NCBI GenBank assembly: GCA_026647215.1
Contig: JAPKHC010000001.1
Coordinates: forward strand, 1 to 64,000
Direction: 5' to 3'
Length of the DNA stretch: 64,000 bases
Source of the DNA: F1-120-MAGs118 sp013360535
Lineage (GTDB): Bacteria; Planctomycetota; UBA1135; GCA-002686595
Part shown: in pieces, positions 25,528 to 37,549 of the stretch
How the letters are laid out: every line of letters begins with the position of its first letter
How positions within the stretch are numbered: position 1 is the first letter of the stretch
Position numbers and translations under genes: made by a program
Notes under the pieces: model-generated
Seen by the model: the letters and a program-made list of their open reading frames with translations, nothing else
What the model was told of the DNA's origin: nothing
Databases searched by the model: none

Positions 25528-27867
25528 TCACGGAACGCGCACGGTCGCGCCGGCGAGCACGTCGTCCTCGCGCACCACGAACTCGACGCTGCGTGTCCCG
25601 ACGAAGCCACGCGCGGGCCCGGCGGCGAGCGTGTCTCCGTTGGCGCCGTCGGTCGAGTAGGGGACGCGCAGGCGCGCGAAGCCGTCCGCCTCGACCGTCG
25701 CGCTGCCGAGCCAAGTCCAGCGTTCTCCGTTGCACGAGAGCTCGATGCTCACTTGGGCGCGTGCGCCGGGCTCGCCCGCGAGCTCGACCCGTGCGCCCGG
25801 CACTCGCTCCCAGATCCAGCCGACGCGCACCGGGTCGCTCGTGTGCGGGATCGGCGGCGGAGCGGAGAGGAACTCCGGCGAGGCGTGCACGAGCCGCAGG
25901 AAATCGAGCGAATTGCCGGTCAGGCCACGCGCGGAGAGGCTCGCGGTGCGTCCGTGCACGAGCAGGCGCCCGGCGAGCGTGTCGAAGAACCTCTGCGACG
26001 GGAACACGACGCCTTCACGCGGAATCAGCAGGTACGAACGGCGATCGTCCGGCGCGAGCAGGCGCAACATGACTTCGAGATCCTTCGTGAAGTCGCCGCA
26101 GATCAACACGTGGCGTGCGCCGCGCGCTTCGAGCAACGCTTCGGCCTGCGTTGCATCGCTCTCGAGGAAGAAGCGCCACGGATCGAGGTAGCTGTCGCGT
26201 CCGAGGTAGCTGCCGAAGTTGGTCGCGATCGAGGGCCGCTGACCGATCCACTCGATCGCGTGCCCGTGGTCCCAACTTGCGAGCACAGCCTCGTCGCGGC
26301 CCTGCAATTTGCCCAATCGCCCGTACAGAGCGTGCAGCGGCCGCGCGGCGTCGCCCTTGGTCTCGAACCACGGCCGATCCCGGCGCGTGAGGGCGAGCGA
26401 GAGCGTCGGATAGCCACTGGCGAAGGCGAGCACGAGCCCAAGGGCGCTCGCGAGTCCCGTCGTCGGCTTCACGACGCGCCAAACGACGCTCGTGAGGCCG
26501 AGACCGAGAACGAGCGCGAGCGGTACGCCGAACGCGTCGGCGAAGCGCCGCTGCATCAGCGCCTGCGCGAGCAACGCGCCGAACAGCAGGCACGGGAGCA
26601 GCAGCTCGAGCCTTTGCTCGCGCCACGCGCGCCAGACCTCGCCGGCGAACAGGAGCGGCGCGACGCACACGCCGAAGCCGAGCAGGCCCACGAGCGAACG
26701 AAGGCCGCCGAGCGGGCCCCACAGCAGCGGCTGGGACTCGGCGATGAACGCCATGAACTCGTTGGCGCGCCCGGCCCACGCAAAACCCTCGCGAACACCG
26801 CGCGCCAGCGCGAAGTCGCCGAAGGCGATCGCCACGAGCAGCAGCGTGAGAGCCATGCTCACGCGCCACGGCCAGCGGCGGCGGAGTGGATCGGAGCTGG
26901 TCGCGACGAGCGGCACGAACACGAGCGCGCCGACCAGCGGATGCACGAGGTGCAGCCAGCTCAAGTTGACGAGCATCCAAGGCTCGACCTCACGCCACGG
27001 ACTCGACAGCACGGCCGGCGTGATGCCGGCGGCCCACACGAGGTGGAAGCCCAATCCCAGCGCAGGCAGGCCCGGAAGCGCGCGGCGTGCGTGGACGAAG
27101 AGCGCGAGCCCGAGCGCGAGCTCGAGCAGCACGACGTACACGAGTCCACCGACCCAGGAGCCGACGAGCAACGCGGAGAGCGCGCCGAGCAGCGTTCCGC
27201 GCCACGCCGACTTGCCGCGCTGGAGCAGCTCATCCTCGCGCAACGCGCTCGTCGCGACGAACACGAGCGCCGCGAGCAACATCACGACCCACGCGTGGTG
27301 GTCGCCGTTGCCGATGGCGCTGTACTGCAGCGAGGCGCCGAGCAGCGCGTACGTGCCGCCCGCGAGAGCCGCTGCACCCAGCCGTTCTCCGTCGCTCCTT
27401 CCCTTCGCGAGCCGCCATGCCGAGAGCGCGAGCAGCACGCTCGTCACCATCGCGAGGACCCACGGCACGCTCGCGACCGTCCGCTCGATCGCCTCGCGCC
27501 TGCGGGCCTCGAAGATCTGCGCGGCCCAGGAGCCGTCGTCGTGGCGCGGCGTGTCCGGCAACATGGGCGCCGTCACGAACGTGAGCAACCACGTGTAGTA
27601 AGGCGGCCACGGAATCGCGGCACCGTGCGGCGCGTTCATGCGCGGATCGGTCTCGGCGGGCGGCAGGCCTTCGTCGAGCGCACGCTCCACGCGCCGCATG
27701 TGGTAGAGCGAATCCGGGTCGAGCGTGAACCAACTCGCGCTCTCGTTGCCCGGCTCGCGCGCGTGCCGCAGGTCGCACGTCTCGCGCACCACGCCCGCGA
27801 GCAGCGCGATGCACAGGCACAGGGCGAGCAGAGCCCGTCTCGTCGCGCGTTCCATGCGGCGCGCCAT
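25528..27867 (-). CDS. STT3/PglB/AglB-like oligosaccharyltransferase (copy 2)
   Basis: 779 residues from the ATG at 27867; ATG at 27855 is also possible. Same design as copy 1: LDPDSLYHMRRVERAL, TDPRMNAPHGAAIPWPPYY, GNGDHHAWV, ASWDHGHAIEWIG (WWDYG-like), SIATNFGSYLGRDSYLDP and a beta-rich C-terminal domain ending in a VPYSTDGANG-like repeat also seen in copy 1. The two copies have diverged strongly outside these motifs, so the duplication is old. It is the first gene of the operon and divergent from the M16 protease. Two different acceptors or glycans are possible. Confidence 0.78.
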   Translation of the reverse strand: MARRMERATRRALLALCLCIALLAGVVRETCDLRHAREPGNESASWFTLDPDSLYHMRRVERALDEGLPPAETDPRMNAPHGAAIPWPPYYTWLLTFVTAPMLPDTPRHDDGSWAAQIFEARRREAIERTVASVPWVLAMVTSVLLALSAWRLAKGRSDGERLGAAALAGGTYALLGASLQYSAIGNGDHHAWVVMLLAALVFVATSALREDELLQRGKSAWRGTLLGALSALLVGSWVGGLVYVVLLELALGLALFVHARRALPGLPALGLGFHLVWAAGITPAVLSSPWREVEPWMLVNLSWLHLVHPLVGALVFVPLVATSSDPLRRRWPWRVSMALTLLLVAIAFGDFALARGVREGFAWAGRANEFMAFIAESQPLLWGPLGGLRSLVGLLGFGVCVAPLLFAGEVWRAWREQRLELLLPCLLFGALLAQALMQRRFADAFGVPLALVLGLGLTSVVWRVVKPTTGLASALGLVLAFASGYPTLSLALTRRDRPWFETKGDAARPLHALYGRLGKLQGRDEAVLASWDHGHAIEWIGQRPSIATNFGSYLGRDSYLDPWRFFLESDATQAEALLEARGARHVLICGDFTKDLEVMLRLLAPDDRRSYLLIPREGVVFPSQRFFDTLAGRLLVHGRTASLSARGLTGNSLDFLRLVHASPEFLSAPPPIPHTSDPVRVGWIWERVPGARVELAGEPGARAQVSIELSCNGERWTWLGSATVEADGFARLRVPYSTDGANGDTLAAGPARGFVGTRSVEFVVREDDVLAGATVRVP

Positions 27868-27952
27868 GCTACGCACTCGGGCTCCCGCGCTGAACGGCGC
27901 GCTCGCCAGCGCTACAATCCGCCGCCCCTCGAACCCTCGAACGAGATCGCCC

Positions 27953-30862
<2,910 letters not shown>

Positions 30863-30864
30863 CG

Positions 30865-32076
30865 ATGTTTCCGCTCGCGGCCATCGCGCTCGTCGCCGTC
30901 TCACCGGCGCCGGACCAGCTCGAGGAGCTCGTCCGGCGCAGCGCGGAAATCCCTCACTTTCAGGCCATTTTCGAGCTCTCGAGCACCACGTCCGCGGCCA
31001 CTTCCGAGATCCGGATCGACTGTGGTGGCCCGACGCGCGTGCGCGTGGACCGCGGCGCCGAAGGCAAGCGCACCAGCATGTGGTCAGTCGACGGGACGCT
31101 CGCGATCGTCTCGAACGAAGGCGGGCGGCCGATGCACGGCCGTGTCGATGCCCACGAGCTGTACGCGGTCTTCGACGCGGTCGAGGCGCAGCTCGTGCGC
31201 GACTTTCCGGGTGCGAAGCCGCGCGGCGAGCTGCACTCGGCGGTCAGCATGCGCTGGCACTTCGACGAGAAGACCGCCAAGTCCAACTTCGCGGTCGAGA
31301 CGACGATCACGACCGGTTCGCCGACGCCCATGGGCTGGCTGGACACGCTCGTGCAGAAGGAAGCGGCGCCCGTCGAGGAGGGCGAGCTGCTCAAGTTCTC
31401 CACCGACGGCCACTTCGACCTCAGCGTCTCGCGGCTCACCGGAATGCTGCAGGAATTCCGCGGCCGCAGCCCCAAGGGCGAGATGCGAGTCCTGCTGAAG
31501 TCGACCGAGTTCGCGAGCGCGCCGCCCGCGCAGCGCTTCGAGATCGAACCCGCGCCGCAAGGCGGCGAAGACGTCTCGAGCGAGCTGCGCCGCACGATCG
31601 CGCGGGTCGCCGAGCTGCAGCTGCGCCGGCGCATGTACGACACGCTCGCCGCCGCCAAGGGCCCGCTCGACGGCCCGGAGAGCGCCCACGGGCTCGCCAC
31701 GCTCAAGGTCCGCAGCCTGTGCCGGCGTCTCCATGAGGTCACGCTCACGCCCGTCGTCGAGCAAGCGCGCGAGAGCATCGCCAAGGCTCGCGGTCTGGCC
31801 CTCGAGCACCTGAAGAAGTTGCGCAACGAGGGCGTGACGCCAGAGGAACTTTCCACGTGGAGCGCGCGTCAGTTGACGCTGTTCGAGGAACAGCTCGCGA
31901 TCTTGGACAGCTCGATTCCGGCGCGCACCCAGCCGCCCCCCGGCGCCCAGGAGCTCCCCAACGCCCGGGAACTCTCTGCCATCGAGGCCACCGTGCTGCG
32001 CGAGCTGTGGCGCGACACCGGCGTCGAGCCATTGATGGCCGAATGCCGCCGCGCGTTCGACGAAGCCTCGCGCTGA
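30865..32076 (+). CDS. Secreted protein of unknown function, tandem paralogue A
   Basis: 403 residues with a short signal-like N-terminus (MFPLAAIALVAVS). The N-terminal part is beta-rich, with PTRVRVDRG and MWSVDGTLAIVSNEG, somewhat like a lipoprotein-carrier (LolA-like) fold, but this is a weak resemblance. The C-terminal ~180 residues are helical and charged, with a Pro-rich stretch (ARTQPPPGAQELP). It shares most of its length with the next gene, including MGWLDTLVQK, STDGHFD and TGMLQEFRGRSPK. The start follows the M16 stop by 2 bases, so the two are co-translated; it may work with or be a target of the protease. Confidence 0.75.
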   Translation: MFPLAAIALVAVSPAPDQLEELVRRSAEIPHFQAIFELSSTTSAATSEIRIDCGGPTRVRVDRGAEGKRTSMWSVDGTLAIVSNEGGRPMHGRVDAHELYAVFDAVEAQLVRDFPGAKPRGELHSAVSMRWHFDEKTAKSNFAVETTITTGSPTPMGWLDTLVQKEAAPVEEGELLKFSTDGHFDLSVSRLTGMLQEFRGRSPKGEMRVLLKSTEFASAPPAQRFEIEPAPQGGEDVSSELRRTIARVAELQLRRRMYDTLAAAKGPLDGPESAHGLATLKVRSLCRRLHEVTLTPVVEQARESIAKARGLALEHLKKLRNEGVTPEELSTWSARQLTLFEEQLAILDSSIPARTQPPPGAQELPNARELSAIEATVLRELWRDTGVEPLMAECRRAFDEASR

Positions 32077-32086
32077 GGGCAGGCGG

Positions 32087-32127
32087 GCGCGAATGCCCGA
32101 GCCGGCACGCCCGCTCGGTATCTCGGG
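32087..32127. repeat. Short degenerate relative of the large palindromes
   Basis: The sequence GCGCGAATGCCCGAGCCGG just after the stop of paralogue A resembles the outer arm of the large palindromes (CGCGAAAATCCGAGCCAG at 33430 and GCGCGGAATCCCGAGCCGG at 47316), and GCTCGGTAT follows 9 bases on. Small stems CCCGAG/CTCGGG or CCGAGC/GCTCGG can form. The central core of the large elements is absent. It could be a worn remnant or a chance match. Confidence 0.4.
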
Positions 32128-32214
32128 ATGCGGGTCGCGCGGTTGCGCGATCGACGAGGGCGCGAGTAGCCTTCTGGCAGCTTTCCCGCGCCAGATCCGA
32201 TCAACGGAGTCGCC

Positions 32215-33426
32215 ATGCTTGCCCTCGCACCGATCGTTCTCCTCGCCGTCGCATCCGCTCCGGACGAGCTCGACGAGGTCGTTCGGCGCAGCGCGGAGGT
32301 TCCGCACTTCAGCGCGACGTTTTCGCTCACGTTTTCCGACCGGGACGAGGTTTCGACCGTCGGCATCGAGGTCGGTGGCCCGACGCGCGTGCGAGTCGAG
32401 ATCTTCGCTGACGACAAGCGCGCTACGGTATGGGCTGTCGACGGCGTCTTCGCGACCCAGATGGAAGGGTGCGAGGAGCCGGTTCACGTGCGCGTCGACT
32501 GCCGTGAGATCTACGCCTTGTTCGACGCCGTCGACGAGCAGTTCTGCCGCGAGTTCCCGGAGGCCAAGCCGCGCGGAGACCTGTGTTCGGTCGCCAGCAT
32601 GAACTGGATGTACGACGAATCCGCCGACAAGGCGAACTACCAGTTCACCACCAGCATCGGGACCGGCGCAGGGTCGGCGATGGGGTGGCTGGACACGCTC
32701 GTCCAGAAGGGCGCGACGCCGGTCGTTGAGGGCGAGCTGCTCAGGTTCTCGACCGACGGCCACTTCGACATCAGTGTCTCGCGCGCAACAGGGATGCTGC
32801 AGGAGTTCCGCGGTCGAAGCCCCAAGGCCGAGATGCGCATGGTGCTGAAGAGCGTCGATTTCGTCGCGGCGCCGCCCGCGGAGCGTTTCGAAGTCCCAGC
32901 CACGCCCGCTGGATCCGAGGACGTCTCCGCGGAGTTTCGCAAGACAATGGCCCTCCTCCCCGAGCTCGAGTTCCGCAAGCGCATCTACAAGACGCTCGCG
33001 GCCGCCAGCGGACCGCTCGAAGGGCCCGAGAGCGACCGCGACCTTGTGACGCTCAAGGTGCGCAGCCTGTTGCGCCGCTTTCACGAGATCACTCTCGCGC
33101 CTGTCGTCGCGCAAGCGCACGAGAGAATTGCCGAGGCCCGCGGTCAGGCCCTTGAACGTCTGAAGGAGTGGCGCGACCGGGGCGCGACGCCCGAGGAGTT
33201 GTCGGCGTGGATTGAGCGCCAAGCGACGCTGATCGAGGAGCATCTCGCGGACTTCGACAAGTCGATCCCCGCACGCACCGCGCCGCCCTCGGGTACGCAG
33301 GAGCTGCCGAACGCCGAAGCACTCTCTGCCGTCGAGGCGGCCGTGCTGCACGACCTGTGGCGCGACAGCGTCGTCGAGCCTCTCATGGCCGAGTGCCGCC
33401 GCGCCTTCGAGGAAGCCGCTCGCTGA
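32215..33426 (+). CDS. Secreted protein of unknown function, tandem paralogue B
   Basis: 403 residues, the same length as paralogue A and alignable from end to end: RRSAEVPHFSATF, GGPTRVRVEIF, VWAVDGVFATQ, MGWLDTLVQKGATPV, STDGHFDISVSRATGMLQEFRGRSPKAEM, and the helical C-terminus ending LMAECRRAFEEAAR. The signal-like start is MLALAPIVLLAVASA. Differences are spread evenly, which points to an old duplication rather than a recent one. Extra cysteines (QMEGCEEP, VDCREI, EQFCREF, GDLCSV) occur only in this copy. The stop is followed immediately by the first large palindrome. Function unknown. Confidence 0.75.
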   Translation: MLALAPIVLLAVASAPDELDEVVRRSAEVPHFSATFSLTFSDRDEVSTVGIEVGGPTRVRVEIFADDKRATVWAVDGVFATQMEGCEEPVHVRVDCREIYALFDAVDEQFCREFPEAKPRGDLCSVASMNWMYDESADKANYQFTTSIGTGAGSAMGWLDTLVQKGATPVVEGELLRFSTDGHFDISVSRATGMLQEFRGRSPKAEMRMVLKSVDFVAAPPAERFEVPATPAGSEDVSAEFRKTMALLPELEFRKRIYKTLAAASGPLEGPESDRDLVTLKVRSLLRRFHEITLAPVVAQAHERIAEARGQALERLKEWRDRGATPEELSAWIERQATLIEEHLADFDKSIPARTAPPSGTQELPNAEALSAVEAAVLHDLWRDSVVEPLMAECRRAFEEAAR

Positions 33427-33599
33427 CCGCGCGAAAATCCGAGCCAGCGCGAAATAGCGGAATACCGAGCCAGAGCAATTTTTTCGGCAAACTGCGGCCT
33501 GCGTCGACGGCAACGCCGTCGACGCAGGCCGCAGTTTGCCGAAAAAATTGCTCTGGCTCGGTATTCCGCTATTTCGCGCTGGCTCGGTATTTCGCGCGG
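33427..33599. repeat. Large palindromic hairpin element, copy 1 (85-bp arms)
   Basis: Bases 33427-33511 pair with 33515-33599 around a 3-base AAC loop. Only two adjacent positions fail to pair (33437-33438 with 33588-33589). The element fills the space from directly after the TGA of paralogue B to 4 bases before the stop of the convergent ABC-F gene. From the outside in, the arm contains CCGAGCC twice, a T6 run and the inner stem GCAAACTGCGGCCTGCGTCGACGG. It shares its inner ~108 bp with the element at 47309-47493. On both strands the T-run precedes the inner hairpin, so it is not a standard intrinsic terminator. Confidence 0.95.
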
Positions 33600-33603
33600 G
33601 CGA

Positions 33604-35244
33604 TCAGTGGTGCACGCCCGGCGCTTCGTGGCCGGTTTTTTCGACCCACTTGTCGTAGCTCGAGTGGAACACGAGCGGCTTGCGCGAGGTAGCTTCGCCG
33701 CCGCCGGAGAGGTCGAGCACCTTGGTCGCGAGGCCCTTCAGGAACGTGCGGTCGTGGCTGACGAACAGCATCGTGCCGTCGAAGTTCGCGAGCGTCTTGA
33801 CCAGCATCTCCTTGGTGTCGAGGTCGAGGTGGTTGGTGGGTTCGTCGAGCACGAGGAAGTTCGGCGGGTCGAACAGCATCTGCGCCAGTACGAGGCGTGA
33901 GCGCTCGCCGCCCGAGAGCACCGAGATGCGCTTGTCGATCTCGTCGCCGGGGAAGTCGAAGGCGCCGAGCAGGCTGCGCTTGGAGGGCGTAGTGGCGAGC
34001 GGGAAAGTGCGGTCGATCTGCTCGTAGACGCTGATCGAGGGATCCAGGATCTCGAGCGAGGACTGCGCGAAATAGCCCATTTTCAGGCTGGCGCCGAGCT
34101 TGACGGTGCCGCTGTCGGGCTTGGTGACGCCCGCGACCATCTTGAGCAGCGTGGTCTTGCCCGCGCCGTTGACGCCCATGATGCACCAGCGCTCGCCGCG
34201 CTTGACCTCGAAGTCGAAGGCGTCGTAAATCACGCGCTCGCCGTAGCGCTTGGAGATCGCCTGCAGCGTGACGACGTCGTTGCCCGAGCGCGGCGGCGTG
34301 CGGAACTCGAACGGCACGAGCTCGCGGCGCCGCGGCGGCTCGAGCTTGTCGATCTTGTCGAGTTTCTTGATGCGCGACTGCACCTGCGCGGCCTTCGCCA
34401 CGTGCCGCTCGAAGCGCTCGATGAAGCGCTCTTCCTTCTTGAGCATCGCCTGCTGGCGCGCGTACGCCGCTTCCGCCTCGCGCGCGCGCACGGCGCGCTC
34501 GCGATCGTAGAAGTCGTAATTGCCGCCGTATTCGACGAGCTCGCCCTCGTCGATCGCGACGAGCCGGTCGACGACGCGATTCATGAAGTCGCGGTCGTGG
34601 CAGGTCATCAGCACCGCCGCCTCGGAGGCGCGCAGGAAACCCTCGAGCCACAGGATCGACTCGATGTCGAGGTGGTTGGTCGGTTCGTCGAGCAGGAGCA
34701 CGTCGGGCTTGCCGATCAGCACCTTGGCGATCGACACGCGCATGCGCCAGCCGCCCGAGAGCTCGCCGACGTCGCCCGCGACCTGCTCGTCGCGGAAACC
34801 CAGTCCCGCGAGCACTTCCTTCGCGCGCGCCTCGAGCTCGTAGCCGCCGAGCTGCTGGTACTCGCCCTGCACCTCGCCGAAACGCTCGAGAATCTGGTCC
34901 ATCTCGTCGGCGCGCTCGGGATCGCTCATCGCCTTCTCGAGCTCCGCGAGCTCGTGGTGCAGGTCCCCGAGCCTTCCCGAGCCCGCGATCGCCTCGTCGA
35001 TCACGCTGCGCCCGCTCATCTCGCCCGCGTCCTGGCGGAAATAGCCGATCGAGACGCGCTTGGGCACCTGCACGACGCCGTCGTCGGGCTTCTCCTCGCC
35101 GCTGATCAGGCGGAAGAGCGTCGACTTGCCGGAGCCATTGGGGCCGACGAGGCCGACCTTGTCGCCCGGGTTGAGCTGGAAGCTCGCTTCGACGAGCAGG
35201 AGACGGCGGCCGTAATGCTTCGAGACGTTGTCGAGGACGATCAT
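33604..35244 (-). CDS. ABC-F family ATPase (YbiT/EttA/Uup-like translation factor)
   Basis: 546 residues, two ATPase domains and no membrane helices. Walker A motifs are GPNGSGKST and GVNGAGKTT; signature motifs LSGGWRMR and LSGGERSR; both Walker B regions read LLLDEPTNHLD or LVLDEPTNHLD. The linker between the domains (about 240-310) is the charged coiled-coil P-site tRNA interaction motif of ABC-F proteins (EAAYARQQAMLKKEERFIERF). Such proteins bind the ribosomal E site and rescue or tune elongation; some give antibiotic resistance. The subtype cannot be fixed by eye. The gene is convergent with paralogue B across the palindrome. Confidence 0.92.
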   Translation of the reverse strand: MIVLDNVSKHYGRRLLLVEASFQLNPGDKVGLVGPNGSGKSTLFRLISGEEKPDDGVVQVPKRVSIGYFRQDAGEMSGRSVIDEAIAGSGRLGDLHHELAELEKAMSDPERADEMDQILERFGEVQGEYQQLGGYELEARAKEVLAGLGFRDEQVAGDVGELSGGWRMRVSIAKVLIGKPDVLLLDEPTNHLDIESILWLEGFLRASEAAVLMTCHDRDFMNRVVDRLVAIDEGELVEYGGNYDFYDRERAVRAREAEAAYARQQAMLKKEERFIERFERHVAKAAQVQSRIKKLDKIDKLEPPRRRELVPFEFRTPPRSGNDVVTLQAISKRYGERVIYDAFDFEVKRGERWCIMGVNGAGKTTLLKMVAGVTKPDSGTVKLGASLKMGYFAQSSLEILDPSISVYEQIDRTFPLATTPSKRSLLGAFDFPGDEIDKRISVLSGGERSRLVLAQMLFDPPNFLVLDEPTNHLDLDTKEMLVKTLANFDGTMLFVSHDRTFLKGLATKVLDLSGGGEATSRKPLVFHSSYDKWVEKTGHEAPGVHH

Positions 35245-35272
35245 GAAGCGGAAGAAGGTACGCGATCTTGGC

Positions 35273-37549
35273 TCAACGTGCGAGCCGGGCGTGCCGCAGG
35301 CGCAGCGCGTTGGAGATGACCGAAACGGAGCTGAAGGTCATCGCGAGGGCCGCGATCGTGGGGGAGAGCACGATCCCGAGCACCGGTTCGAGCGCTCCGG
35401 CCGCGACCGGGATGCACAGACCGTTGTAGACCAGCGCAAAACCGAGATTCTGGCGCACGTTGCGCAGCGTCGCGCGCGCGAGCGCCAGTGCCCGCTCCAG
35501 CGCCGCGAGGTCCCCGTTCATCAGCGTCACCGCCGCCGCCTGCTTCGCGACGTCGGTGCCTCCGCCCATCGCGATGCCCACGTCCGCCGCCGCGAGCGCC
35601 GGCGCATCGTTGATGCCGTCACCGGCCATCGCGACGACGCGTCCAGCGCTCCGGAGCGCCGCGACGACCTGCGCCTTGTGAGCGGGGCTGCACTCCGAGT
35701 CGATCGAGCGGATGCCGACGGCGCGCGCGACCGCGGCCGCCGTCTCGCGCCGGTCGCCGGTGAGCATGCGCACCTCGATGCCGCGCGCCTGCAGCGCCTC
35801 GACCGTGGCCTTCGCGTCCGCGCGCAGCGGGTCGCCCACGGCGAGCAAGCCGCCGAGCGCACCGTCGACGCCGACGAACACGACGGTCGCACCCTCGCGC
35901 GCGAGCTGCTCGGCCCGCGCGGTGAGCCCGGACGTCGCGATGCCGGCGCGCGCCATCGCCCGCGCGCTGCCGACGCGAACGTGCCGGCCCGCGACGTGGC
36001 CTTCGACACCTTCCCCGGCGACGTTCGTGAAACCCGTGGCGAGCTCGCGCGAGGCGCAGCGCTCGTCCGCCGCGGCGACGATCGCGCGGGCGATGGGGTG
36101 CTCGCTCGCGCGCTCGACGGCGGCCGCGTATTCGAGCAGTTCCTCCGCGCGCAGCGGCTCGAGGGCCTCGACCTCGACGAGCCGCGGCTGCCCTTCGGTC
36201 AGCGTTCCAGTCTTGTCGACGAGCACGAGCTCGACCGTGCCTAGCGCCTGCAGCGCGGCCGCATCGCGGAACAGCGCCCCCTCGCGTGCGCCCCGCGACG
36301 TCGCCACGACGATCGACATCGGCGTCGCGAGCCCGAGCGCGCACGGGCAGGCGATCACCAGCACGCTCACGGCCGACACGAGGCCCTTCGCCGCGCCGTC
36401 GGGGCCTCCGAGGAGCATCCACAGCACGAAGGTGAGCGCCGCGATCGCGACGACGGCGAGCACGAAGGCGCGCGAGATGCGGTCGGCGAGGGACTGGATC
36501 GGCGCGCGGCTGCGCTGCGCCGCGGCCACGAGCGCGATGATCTGCGCGAGCACGGTCTCGCCGCCGACGCGCTCGGCGATCATCGAGAACGAGCCGCTCG
36601 CGACCAGCGTCGCGCCGCTCACGCGCTCGTTCGGGCCCTTCTTCACGGGCCTGGACTCGCCGGTGAGCATCGACTCGTCGAGCAGCGCCTCGCCCTGCAG
36701 CACGACGCCGTCGACGGGCACCTTCATGCCGGGCTTCACGCGCAGCACGTACCCGGGCTCGACCTGCTCGAGCGGGATCTCGCGCTCGTTGCCGAGCGGA
36801 TCCAGCTTGAGCGCCGTGCGCGGCGCGAGGTCGAGCAAGGCCCGCAGGGCGGCGCCGGTGCGACGGCGTGCGCGCAGCTCGAGCACCTGGCCGAACAGCG
36901 CGAGCGCGACGATCGAGGTTGCCGACTCGAAGTACATGCCCAGGCCCAGCGCGGGGAAGGCGAGCGCCACCACGCTCGCGCCGAAGGCGACGAGCACGCC
37001 CAGCGCGAGCAGCGAGAACATGTTGAGGTTGCGCGAGCGCACGGAGTCGCGCGCGCGGGTGAGGATCGGCGCGCCGGCCCAGAACACCGCGGGCGTCGCG
37101 AGCGCGAGCTCGACCGCGCCCCACAGCTCGTGCCGGCCCGGCTCGTGCGACTTCACGCCCGGCAGCATCAGCGCCATCAGCGCGAGCGCGAGCGGCGCCG
37201 CGACCCACAGCCGCTTCTGCATCGACGCGAGCTCGGCCGCGAACGGATCGGCGCCCGTCACGACCGTCGGCTCGAGCGCCATGCCGCACACCGGACAGCT
37301 CGCGGGGCCGAGGCGCTCGACACCCGGACACATCGGGCAGGTGTGCAGCACGTGCTCGAGGCCCGGCTCGCCCGCCATCGCCTCGCGCGCGCCCCCGAGG
37401 AACTTCGCCGGATTCGCGCGGAAACGCTCGAGGCAGGAGACGGCGCAGAAGCGGTAGGTCGTGCCTGCGTGCTCGTGCGCGAGCGGTGCGTCCGCAGCGA
37501 CCTTCATGCCGCACACCGGATCGACCACGGTCGGTGCGGCGCCGCTCAT
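35273..37549 (-). CDS. copA: Copper-type P1B ATPase with N-terminal YHS and heavy-metal-binding domains
   Basis: 758 residues. An N-terminal YHS domain (VDPVCGMKVAADAP, TYRFCAVSCLERF) is followed by a small metal-binding module (HTCPMCPGVERLGPASCPVCGMALEP). The core then shows LTGES, IACPCALGLATP, DKTGTLTEG, SEHPIARAI and AGDGINDAPAL, the CopA/IB-1 set. It exports copper from the cytoplasm. This architecture, with YHS and HMBD in place of HMA repeats, is common in some CopA-like enzymes. The ATG at 37549 overlaps the stop of the membrane glycosyltransferase gene by 4 bases, an unexpected partner. Confidence 0.92.
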   Translation of the reverse strand: MSGAAPTVVDPVCGMKVAADAPLAHEHAGTTYRFCAVSCLERFRANPAKFLGGAREAMAGEPGLEHVLHTCPMCPGVERLGPASCPVCGMALEPTVVTGADPFAAELASMQKRLWVAAPLALALMALMLPGVKSHEPGRHELWGAVELALATPAVFWAGAPILTRARDSVRSRNLNMFSLLALGVLVAFGASVVALAFPALGLGMYFESATSIVALALFGQVLELRARRRTGAALRALLDLAPRTALKLDPLGNEREIPLEQVEPGYVLRVKPGMKVPVDGVVLQGEALLDESMLTGESRPVKKGPNERVSGATLVASGSFSMIAERVGGETVLAQIIALVAAAQRSRAPIQSLADRISRAFVLAVVAIAALTFVLWMLLGGPDGAAKGLVSAVSVLVIACPCALGLATPMSIVVATSRGAREGALFRDAAALQALGTVELVLVDKTGTLTEGQPRLVEVEALEPLRAEELLEYAAAVERASEHPIARAIVAAADERCASRELATGFTNVAGEGVEGHVAGRHVRVGSARAMARAGIATSGLTARAEQLAREGATVVFVGVDGALGGLLAVGDPLRADAKATVEALQARGIEVRMLTGDRRETAAAVARAVGIRSIDSECSPAHKAQVVAALRSAGRVVAMAGDGINDAPALAAADVGIAMGGGTDVAKQAAAVTLMNGDLAALERALALARATLRNVRQNLGFALVYNGLCIPVAAGALEPVLGIVLSPTIAALAMTFSSVSVISNALRLRHARLAR

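Noticed and set aside
33427..33599. Palindrome as an ordinary rho-independent terminator
   Set aside because: The arms are far too long, and the T-run lies before the inner hairpin on either strand instead of after it.
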